From Globodera rostochiensis (taxonomy: Eukaryota > Nematoda > Chromadorea > Rhabditida > Heteroderidae), in contig JAEVLN010000019.1 of NCBI GenBank assembly GCA_018350325.1, forward strand, positions 620,001 to 684,000: DNA of 64,000 bases. The letters run 5' to 3'. A program made the translations under genes and the position numbers. Position 1 is the stretch's first letter. The number at the start of each line of letters is the position of its first letter. Shown one piece after another: positions 49,389 to 58,904 of the stretch. The notes under the pieces were generated by a model. It saw nothing but the letters and a program-made list of their open reading frames with translations, had not been told where the DNA came from and made no database searches.

Positions 49389-50513
49389 ATGCCCAGTAAA
49401 GAGGAGGCGTGTTTGGAAAACAGCCGACCATTGCGAGACGACCCATTCGGGCAACGCTATTTGAGGGACGAATGTGCCGTGTTCGACTACAATGCCTGGG
49501 ACGACGTGGATTGGCCGGAGGAGAGGGAAGCCGAAATCCAACGGACGATCCAAGCCCAATTGGTCGATGCCGTTCCCGAGAGCGTCTCGTTGGGTCTGCT
49601 GCAAAACCCAAAGGAACGCTGGGAGTCCTTTTTTGAGACGCACAGCAACAAATTTTTCATGGATCGGAAGTGGTTGACGCGAGAATTCCCGGAATTGTTC
49701 AGTCGACCGCAGGTTTGTTGTAATGTCAGAACAGCCGCTCTTTTTCTAATTGGTCTAATTGCTTGCTTTTCCATTTAGGAGGATGGATTGAAAGTAAAAG
49801 TGCTCGACGTCGGCTGTGGAGTCGGGAATACGACAATTCCTCTGCTGGAAAGCACCGAACATCTCTTTATGTACAGCTGCGATTTTTCATCCAAAGCGGT
49901 CGAAACGTTACGAAACGACAAACGAATTGCAGCGGAACGATGCCAACCATTCGTTTGGGACATAACTGAAGCTTCACAACAGAAGGAGGTGGTCGTAGAA
50001 ACTATTCTCGTAATTAACTAAGTTTCTTACAGATTTTTGGTAATCCAATAGATTTTTGAATGACTCTTTGTTATTTATATTGGCAGAGTTTAGGTGGCAA
50101 ACGGCACTTTGGATTTCGTCCTTTGCATTTTCGTCCTTTCTGCTGTTCACCCCGACCGACTGCGCTCCGCCGTTCTCAATTTGGTTGAACTGCTTCGGCC
50201 AGGCGGAATGTTGCTGCTGAAGGACTACGGTCGTCATGACCTTACCCAACTGCGCTTCAAGTCCAGCAGACTCATTCGACCGAACCTTTACCGTCGTGGC
50301 GATGACACTCTCGTCTATTTCTTCACCACAGAGGAAATGGACGCGCTTTTTAAAGAAGCCGGTCTCGAGAAGATACAAAACTTCATGGACAAACGACTTG
50401 TGGTGAACAGAGCGAAACGCGTGAAAATGTACCGGCGATGGATTCAGTGCAAATACGTTAAAAGTGTTGAACCAAAATGCAATCTCTCACCCACCACCTT
50501 TGCAGGACCGTAA
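49389..50513 (+). CDS. tRNA m3C methyltransferase, METTL2/6/8 family
   Basis: The ATG at 49389 (MPSKEEACLEN) opens FGQRYLRDECAVFDYNAWDD, close to METTL2 (FGxRFL...NAWDNVEW). HSNKFFMDRKWLTREFPEL follows, then the SAM-binding motif VLDVGCGVGNTTIPLL near 49800, FVLCIFVLSAVHP and GGMLLLKDYGRHD. The C-terminus LVVNRAKRVKMYRRWIQCKY is typical. The enzyme methylates N3 of cytidine 32 in the tRNA anticodon loop. Length of about 330 residues is normal. The next gene starts about 250 bases later on the same strand. METTL2 versus METTL8 cannot be separated. Confidence 0.9.
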
Positions 50514-50760
50514 TTGAGCGGGAATATACAAATTTCAATTTCAGAATGAATACATAAAAAAATCAATTTAGTGCAAAAATTTAGACTTAAATTCTCCCTT
50601 TAATGAACTGCCCTGTTTTCTGCTGTTACTTTGTTATTATTGTATCTGTAACTATCGTGAAAACTCATCGTTCTTTAGCGGACTTTTCGCCTAGTGTTGC
50701 TGTTGCCTCCCTTTATTTAATTTTTTCTTAATTGGATGTTTTGTTTATTCTGTTTTAGAA

Positions 50761-52297
50761 CAAGAAGATACTTCTCAAATTATGCTGTGAGGTTGCCAAG
50801 CACAGGCCTTGGCTTCAAAAGTTGGCATGCCGTCCGGCCGTAAAGGTGTTTATAGCGCGGCAGAACGACAAAAACCCGACGCGTGCACTGGTGTTGATCT
50901 TTGAGCTTTTGTTCGGCAAATGGAAGGACAAATTACCAACCGGCGGTGGGAAGGATAAGCAGCGATTGGCGACTCTTCGAGGCCTAAAGGGCGTTCTTCA
51001 AGAAGAGGTGATTGATTGGTATTTCAGGCACTTACCATGACTAACCAAACCGATTTCAGGCAAATTTGCTTCAAACGGAGAGCGTTTCTCCTGAGAGCCT
51101 CGTCCCTTCGGTGTTTTCCGCCTCTCTCCTACCTCGATATGTGCGCGTAAACACCAACAGGACCTCGTTTTCCCAGGCTGTTGAACAGCTTGAACGGGAT
51201 GGGTGGCGGCTCCGTCGTTTGAAAAAGGGCATTACGCCAAGCAAATACCGAAAATTGGTGTCGAATTTGGAGCGGCCAAAAGTTTACGCCGACCCGCACA
51301 TTGACGACCTGTTGATATTTCCACGAGGAGTGGATTTGCACGATTATTGCTTGGTTGTAGAAGGGGCTTTGATCCTTCAGGACAAAGTATGTGCTACTAT
51401 ACAAAGACGACGACTGGTTACTAAACTGGCCAATTAAATGTTGAAATTGACATGAAAGCGCTTGTTTTTAGGCAAGTTGTCTCTCTGCCTTTGTTCTTCA
51501 GCCTGAACCCGGCGCCTCGGCAATGGATGTCTGCGCGGCGCCTGGCATGAAAACAACGCATTTAGCGGCTATTATGCAAAATCGTGGGTAATTATTTGGA
51601 AAGGCATCGGCTTTACACATCAATTAAAGCCATTGTTTAGAAAAATTTGGGCTTTTGATCGTGATCAAAAAAGGGTGGAATTGATGCGGCAAATAATAGA
51701 CAAAACCGGCACCAACATTGTCAACGAGGCGTGCATCGATTTTTTGCGAGTCAATTTGCTTGACGCGAAATACAAAAAGGTGTTAAACGCTATGATTAAG
51801 TCTCTGGTTATCTCTACGGTCTTTTCAGGTAAAATTCGTCGTCGTGGACCCGCCGTGTTCTGGGTCGGGAATGGCAAAACGGGGCGAACATTTCGACGAG
51901 TTTGAAAAGCCCGATGAGCAACGGGTAAAGGCTCTGGCGAACCTTCAGGTTGAAACTTCCCAAAATCACTGGGGGTCCATTAGAGACTTCTAATCTATCG
52001 CATTATGTTCAGGTCATGCTGCTTAAACATGCCTTCCGTCTCCCGTCCCTGCAGCGTCTCGTCTACTCCACGTGTTCTGTGCATTGGCCCGAAAATGAGG
52101 GCGTCATTTTGGAGGTTTTGTCCATTCCTGCGATATCCAATCGTTTCCGTCTGATCAATGCCCTCCCACAATGGCGCCATCGGGGACAATTGGGCGAAAG
52201 TGGGGACACGGAGTTGGAGAAGTGTTTGAGAGCATCGCCTGCGCGGGATTTAACTAACGGATTTTTTGTCGCGTTGTTTCAACGGAGAGATATATAA
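50761..52297 (+). CDS. NSUN5-like rRNA cytosine-5 methyltransferase
   Basis: First visible exon at 50761 follows TTTTAG and reads [18 protein letters not shown]; the initiating exon is not identified. Later exons give [78 protein letters not shown] and [17 protein letters not shown]. The two catalytic cysteines (PPCSG and STCS) are present. ECLRASP-like [20 protein letters not shown] ends the protein, as in NSUN5. The family enzyme methylates a conserved cytosine in the large rRNA. Stop at 52295-52297, 170 bases before the next ATG. Confidence 0.88.
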
Positions 52298-52466
52298 ACA
52301 AATAACGTTTTATTTAGTAAATTGTCTATTTTCATTTCATTGAATTTAACGTAAATGATAGTAAATGTTTTTAATTGTTTCAAATTAACTGGTTGTTTTT
52401 ACTCTTATTTTTACTGCGTATGATTTTCATTATTTTTATTTAAAATATTGAAAATTGAGAAGTAAA

Positions 52467-54409
52467 ATGTTGTCAAAATATGTTCGACCATCAATTTTTG
52501 GCTGTTTAAACTGTGCCGGTGTTCTTCTGAATGCGTTTCCGAACAGTCTGCGGAATTCGAGTGCTCAAATTTTTTTGTTACTTCTTAATGAGGAAGGACG
52601 TTAATTTCAGGTAGGCATCGGAGCGCCGAGGTTTGGCGACGTGCCTACCTCAAGGACCTCTTCCACAGACGGCAACTGCTCGGGCCCGACCCGATGAAGG
52701 GCAGGGCGTCCGAGGACAATTGGTCTGAGGAATAGAATTGTATTAAAACGAAAAGCTACTATCAGTGATTTTGTTCATAGTCCTCCTGAATTTGTCTGGT
52801 TCTTTCTTGTTTCCCCGGGGTCGGTCCGATCTCGGGTTCAAACTTTCCCTCCCTTTCACAGGAACTATCCCTCCGAGATTTCCGCACTTTCCCATCGTCT
52901 CCACATTCCCGAGATGGACGACACGCTGATCGTTCAGGCGTTGACCGACAAAAGTTATTTTACGCGCAAAGATTTGAACAACGACGGGATGGGACCTTTG
53001 GCGGATGATGAAGGGGAGGAGGGCAGGTCGTCCATTGCAAAAGACCCGTCCAACGACGAATTGGTCGACAAAGGTTCGGTTTGATTTAACACCCTTTTTC
53101 TGTCATATTTTAAATAAATTTAACAATTTTTAGGCCTGTCCGTTTTCCGTCACATTTTACTCGCCTATCTGCGCGCACATTGGCCCGTTGCTCCGGAAGT
53201 TCGTAAAAGCGTTTTGTTTATTTAAAAAAAGGCTTTTGAGTAGGGAGGGCCATAGTTTAGGCTATGCCGACAGACAGCCGGGAAATTTTATAAATTTATA
53301 AAAACTTTTTTGGAGTTTCGGTCTTGCGAAGTATAAATGAATAAGAGGATACCATGTTCAGGAATTTATTGTCTGTGTGGCCTCCCGAATTGCTTCCATG
53401 TCGGCGCTTGTCGAGTTGGCCACTCAGTTGGGCCTCCATCACGTGGTCCGAACCGCCGAATTCCCTCCCTCCCAACAAACGCTGCAGTCGACTCTGTTGG
53501 CGCTGGTCGGTGCGATGGAAATGGCCAAGGCACGCGATTTTGTGCGCCGTTTGGTGCTCCCCCGACTTTACGAGGTGCCGTTGGAAGATGTGCTGCCCTT
53601 TCGGCATCCGTTTGCCGTACTGACCGATTATATGCGCAAATGGGAGGGGGTAATTTTAATGGGGACAAAATTCGAATGCAAAATTAGCACTTTCAGATCA
53701 CTGATCTTGAAGTCCGTACAATTGATTCCGGTGCTGTTTTGACCGCAACGCCTTTTTATGAAGTTGCGATATACGCGGAAAAGAAGCGAATTGTCGGACA
53801 ACGTGAGTTGCTTAGAATTGGGTTTCAACAACGGACAGAAACATGGCGATCCAAAAAAGCATTTGACGTAGAGAATTCCTTGTTTGTAAGTTCAACCTCA
53901 CTGAATTTCTACACAATTTTTGCAAAAGCCCATCATTTTGGTTACCAACTCCTATCCCCGTCACTCTTTATGGCTTAAGATGGCGGTGAATTGCCATGGG
54001 TTGCGTTGGATTTGGCCGCACAGAACGGATTGCTTCGCCTGTGGCGTGTGTCGGACCAACCGCGTGTTTTCCCATTCAAATTTGAGGAAGTGTACGCGAC
54101 TCGTTTTGACAAAGCACAGCAGACCAACCACCGCTTGCGAGACGTTTGTGGAGAACGGTGAGAAAAAATACATATTTTGTGAACTTCCATTAGTCGTGTT
54201 TGTTCAGCACCGATCTGAGACTGTACACGCCTGATGAACTCGCCAGGGATCCCATTGACATGACCAAGATGTCCAAGCAGTACTTCACCAAGATAAAGCC
54301 TAAAGTCGGCATTCCGCATCGGCGACGTCAACGGCATATGTTCTCTCGAGGCACGATCAATCGAATGAGTTTTCGTGCGTTTGTGAAGCCTACTCCACAC
54401 ACCATTTAA
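52467..54409 (+). CDS. Mitochondrial ribosomal protein mL44
   Basis: The ATG at 52467 opens a hydrophobic presequence (MLSKYVRPSIFGCLNC). The next exon reads EVWRRAYLKDLFHRRQLLGP, then NYPSEISALSHRLHIPEMDD, LIVQALTDKSYF and LALVGAMEMAKARDFVRR, which match the RNase III-like domain of mL44. TATPFYEVAIYAEKKRIVGQ corresponds to the double-stranded RNA-binding part. The C-terminal exons form a longer tail ending FRAFVKPTPHTI. Acts in the large subunit of the mitoribosome. Joins near 53830-54000 are uncertain. Confidence 0.82.
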
Positions 54410-54604
54410 CACAATAAATTGTTTTGTTTTGTTTGGTCCTATGGCGAATATTGTGTAATTTTGCATTATTGGATGTTATTTGCCGGATAAATTGTGGAAA
54501 ATTATTGTTCAAGAATGTTCAGAAGTCATTATGCAAATTGTTTAAGAACTCATTTTTTGGAATTTTTGTTCATTGAATCTGATCGTTTTCCGTCCCATCA
54601 ACGA

Positions 54605-57600
54605 ATGTCTCCGCCGAAGCGTCCCAAAGTGTCGTCAGTGCTCACCGCTGACGATGGGAATGAAGAGGAGGGACAAATGTCCGACGGGGAGGGGACGACG
54701 GAGGCAAAGCGAAAGCAAAAAGCGACAAAGTCAAAGCCACGTCAAAAGAAGGCACACGAAGCATTCGTTTTGCTCGTCGACGTGGGCTGTTCGTCTGCAG
54801 AAAGTACGACGGCGGCGACGGCTTCACAAAATGATCGGGAGACCGACCTCAGCCGATCAGTTCAAATCGTCGATTGGGTTCTATCGCGCAAAGTGCGTCC
54901 GTTGGTTTCGTACATTTTCTGCCTTGGATTTGGCTACAAATCGTAGAAGTTCATAATGTTCAAAAATCCGCAGTTTTTTGTTTTGTTGGTTACGTACACT
55001 GCTTGAATTTTCCCGACCACATAATCCCTAAAAATGTAATTTCTTTACAAAAGATTTTCACCGAATCGACGGACCATTTTTCTCTGATGTTTTTTGGCCA
55101 CGAGAGCACCTCCAACGACGACCATCCAAATGTGTATGTTCACAACGAACAGTTTGACACTGCACGCATCGAATGGCTTCACGTGTTGCAAAATGAAGTC
55201 AAAAGCAACCCAAAATGTCCCGGAAATTGTTAGAAGCTTCGATTTTTTTTTTCTTTGAAATTTGCATGGTTTTTCCCCCGAATTTCAGACGTCGATGCTC
55301 TTTACGCTGCGTTGGACGCACTGAAACTGCACTTCGATGACGCATCATCCGCCGGAAATACGGTGACCGGCGCCTCCGTCACTTTGGTGAGCAATTTGAG
55401 CGGACTGAACGACGCGATGACGGTTATGGGAGAAGTGGAGGACATTGCTGCGAGGTTCAGAGCGATGGGCTGCGATATGTTGATAGTGTGAGTTTTACGA
55501 AACAAATGTCCAGGCAGGCAGCCCAATGCCGACGTTTGGGTTTAAACCATTGGCGGAGCCAGGGGGCCCGGCCCCCCCCCCCCCCCGAAAATGCATTTTT
55601 TTGAAAATTTTAAAATGATATCCAACTTTTTTTTCGGAAAAATAAATAGCAAAAAAATACACCCCCTAGAATCGACTTTTTGGATCCCCCCCCCCCCCGA
55701 AAAAAATTCCTGGCTCCGCCCTTGGGTTAAACGGTGAGACATTTTATGGCAATTTGTTTAGAGGTCCCGACTTGTCAGACGACTCCCAACTGTCTAAATC
55801 GCAACAACTTGGCCATTCCTTTGCAAAAAAACTGTTGGCCAAGATCGGCGGCGGGAATTCATATGACTTTCGGTGCGATTTTACTGAAAAGCACCGCTCC
55901 TAATTTTTTTTTTGTGCTTCATCCCACCCAAAATACTTTCAGCGAGGGCCTCTCACATTTGAAGCTGTTCATCCCAAAGGCCGTCCACCCTCGGGGGACG
56001 CCCTTCGCTTTGGAGTTGGGCAAAGAATTTGCGGTCAGAGTGCAAATGTATGTGAAGAATGACGATAAACCGCCGCTTCCGCTAAAGTTCGACCCGGTCG
56101 GGTGGAACAAAGACGCTGTCGAGGGAGAACAGACGCAGCAGGTGGGGGGGGGGGGGAGGGCGAACGGGGGAAGGGACCTCAATTTTTCTATTTTTGGACT
56201 CAATTCCCCCGAAGCGATGTTTTTGTTTGGAAGGGACCTCGATTTTTTCCATTTTGGACTCAATTCCCCCGAAGCGATGTTTGTTTGGAAGGGACCTCAA
56301 TTTTTCCATTTTGGACTCAATTCCCCCGAAGCGATGTTTGTTTGGAAGGGACCTCAATTTTTCCATTTTTGGACTCAATTCCCCCGAAGCGATGTTTGTT
56401 TGGAAGGGACCTCGATTTTTTCCATTTTGGACTCAATTCCCCCGAAGCGATGTTTGTTTGGAAGGGACCTCAATTTTTCCATTTTTGGACTCAATTCCCC
56501 CGAAGCGATGTTTTTGTTTGTTTTGTGTTCAGTTGAAAAAAATGCGCCGTTATGAGACTGTTACGGACGAAGTGAAGGCCATCAAATACGACCAAATCGA
56601 CCAGGCCTCGGACGCCGCGTTCGCTTCGATGGGACAATTGGCGCCCGTCGTCCCGTCGGGTCGCTTCATCGACAAGGACCAAATCACTCGGGCGTTCCGT
56701 TACGGCACCACAATTGTGCCGTTTGGCGAGGAAGTGGCCAAAGTGGTGGAATACGAACGGGAGGGCAAACAGCTCCAACTGTTGCAATTTGTGCGCAAAG
56801 AAAATGTCTGTCCTCCGCTTTTACTCGAAAAATGTTGCATATAAATAAACAATTTTGGTATAGATTCTTCCCCAATTCATCCAATTTTGATAGATTCTTC
56901 CCCAATTCATCCAATTTTGATAGATTCTTCCCCAATTCATCCAATTTTGATAGATTCTTCCCCAATTCATCCAATTTTGATAGATTCTTCCCCAATTCAT
57001 CCAATTTTGATAGATTCTTCCCCAATTCATCCAATTTTGATAGATTCTTCCCCAATTCATCATGAACTGTTGTCGCTATATTTTGCCGGCACAGGGGGAC
57101 ACTGTGAGTAAAACAAAATGTTTTTGATATTAAAAATTAAACAATTTTTTAGACTGCCCACACGACAATTTCGGCACTTTGTCAAGCGATGATCGATCTG
57201 GGAGTCGTGGCACTGTGCCGTTACGCATACAACATGCAATTTTTACACAATATTTGGGAAGCAGAATATGTTTTTAAAATTAGCGATTTTTAGAAATTCA
57301 AATCCGCGGATGGCCTGTCTTATACCGAAGATTAGCAGAGAGACGAACTATCCGGTACTGTTCGTCGTTTTAATTTTGTTCAGACTTCTCAATTTTCCAT
57401 TTCGATTTTAAAGGTTCTCATCCATTATTTGATGCCTTTTCGTGACGACTTTCGCTATTACGACTTTCCAACGATCAGAACGCCGTTGTCAAGTCCAAAA
57501 TGATTATTCTGCGGAAATTCAGCGACAAAAACTCATTTTTAGAGTACCAATTGGACTTGATGGACAGTTACATAGACGCGTTGATGCTATACGACGAGGG

Positions 57601-58247
57601 GAGGTAAAAAGCAATGCGATTGGTGGGGATGGGTTGGCTCTATTCACCCGTTTAAGCAATGTCGAGCAGTTGAAGAAGCAGAAACTGCACGACCCGCGGC
57701 TGCAGTACGAATGTCAGCTTTTGCGAGACCGCGCGATGCACTTGGACAAAGAGGGCATGGAATTGACAGCTGAAGACCGTCAGAAACTGCTCGAAACCCT
57801 CGCACCACCCAAGCAACAATTGGACAAGGCACTGTAAGCTTCCAACCTTTTTTTGTCGCCTTTTTCGTTTTGTTGGCCATAATTTGGAATTTGAACGGAA
57901 AATTTCGACTGCCTATCTAAATTGCCCACGGTGCAAAAGGCAATTAATTATGTCAATTTGTGAAAGTCAGACTTTGAGAAGAAAAGCTAATGAAAGGAAT
58001 GAGAGGAGAACGGTGTCTACTGACTTAAAAACATTTATTTAGAATTGTGCTGGATGAAATCCGTGAGGAATTTCCGCTGGAGCTTAATGAGAACACGCGG
58101 ATGGCCGCATTTCGGACGTCCAGGGGCAGGACGGAAATGCTTGGCCAAGTCGATGACCGTCTTCAGCCAATTGCCTCGTCCACCGATGGCAAGGAAATGG
58201 CGCAGGATTGGAAGAGGGAATTGGCAAAAAAGGAAGAAGCGGACTAA
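54605..58247 (+). CDS. Ku80 (XRCC5-like) DNA end-binding protein
   Basis: The ATG at 54605 (MSPPKRPKVSS) starts a basic region with likely nuclear signals. Then the vWA domain (FVLLVDVGCSS, FSLMFFGHEST), ASVTLVSNLSGLNDAM, and the Ku core (RAFRYGTTIVPFGEEVAKV, DTTAHTTISALCQAMIDLGV, ALCRYAYN, NSNPRMACLIPKISR, LIHYLMPFRDDFRYYDFP). A C-terminal arm follows. Ku70/80 binds broken DNA ends in non-homologous end joining. A GC-AG intron (57236-57293) is needed to join exons. The frame after YYDFP (near 57470) must shift to reach the next conserved segment, so one indel or an assembly error is suspected. Two introns carry tandem arrays. Confidence 0.85.
55550..55735. mobile_element. MITE-like repeat in a Ku80 intron
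   Basis: Ends are inverted: TTGGCGGAGCCAGG at the left and CTGGCTCCGCCCTTGG at the right, with C runs just inside. TTAAA flanks both sides, possibly the target duplication. A related fragment lies at 48110-48285. Confidence 0.75.
56165..56520 (+). repeat. 60-bp minisatellite in a Ku80 intron
   Basis: Six units with the core GGACTCAATTCCCCCGAAGC, period about 58-63 bases. The donor (CAGCAG/gtgggg) lies at 56141 and the acceptor (TGTGTTCAG) just before 56533. An open frame runs through the array, so retention in a transcript cannot be excluded. Confidence 0.9.
56852..57060 (+). repeat. Splice-acceptor minisatellite in Ku80, 7 copies of a 30-bp unit
   Basis: Unit ATTCTTCCCCAATTCATC plus CAATTTTGATAG. 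Each unit ends in an AG acceptor followed by the first 18 bases of the downstream exon. The donor is at 56806; the last acceptor is at 57041-57043. Because the unit is 30 bases and contains TGA TAG in the coding frame, every acceptor but the last gives a stop after eight codons. Confidence 0.92.
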
Positions 58248-58904
58248 TTGTGACAAGATTGATTTTTGTTCGATCTTTATTCTTATTTTTAAATTTTTGA
58301 ACTTGGAACAGCAGGGGCCTCATGCTCGTTCAAAAGTGTTGTCTGCTTACACTGACAAATGAGCTTAGATAATAGTGATAAATTAAATGAAATATTGTAC
58401 TGGTTTTGGAATGTTGTCCTCACTTATTTACATGGATCACCGCCATCGTCAACTCTCCTCCCAAATTCGTTTCTCTATGATTCGATTGACCTTTTACCAC
58501 TCACTCACTGTTCACCAACCAAACCGGTAGTCGAGTGGCGGAGGCGGGGGGGGGGGTAAAAAGTTTGAATTTGCCAATTGATTTGATTTGAAAGGTTCGG
58601 AAGAATTTGCCCGAGAAAATGAAATGATTCTGACGTCCAATTTGTGGGGGGGGGGCGGCAACAAAAACACAAATTCATTCTTTTCTTTCGTCACCGAATA
58701 ATTGAATTTGCGGTCGATCGGTGCCATTCATTCATTGACTCAATCAAACCGCGAGGCGACTGATCCATCCGTTCCGATGAATTCGAAAATTAAATATTAA
58801 ATTACTCCCCTCCCCCCCCCGTCCATTTGTTTTTGAAGACTTTTTTTGATCCAAATTATACCGTAAAAGTATTCTCAGAGAGTTTGGGAAAACAGCAAAA
58901 AACG
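58248..58904. other. Intergenic with G and C runs
   Basis: G runs near 58547 and 58645 and a C run near 58811. No coding exon recognised. Confidence 0.5.

Noticed and set aside
55734..56555. Open frame through the 60-bp array as an expanded Ku80 domain
   Set aside because: Clean GT and AG sites flank the array and the family needs no insertion here; kept as an intron, with the doubt noted.
56821..57065. Antisense frame of repeated NWMNWGRIYQ as a repeat protein
   Set aside because: Complement of the 30-bp acceptor minisatellite in a Ku80 intron.
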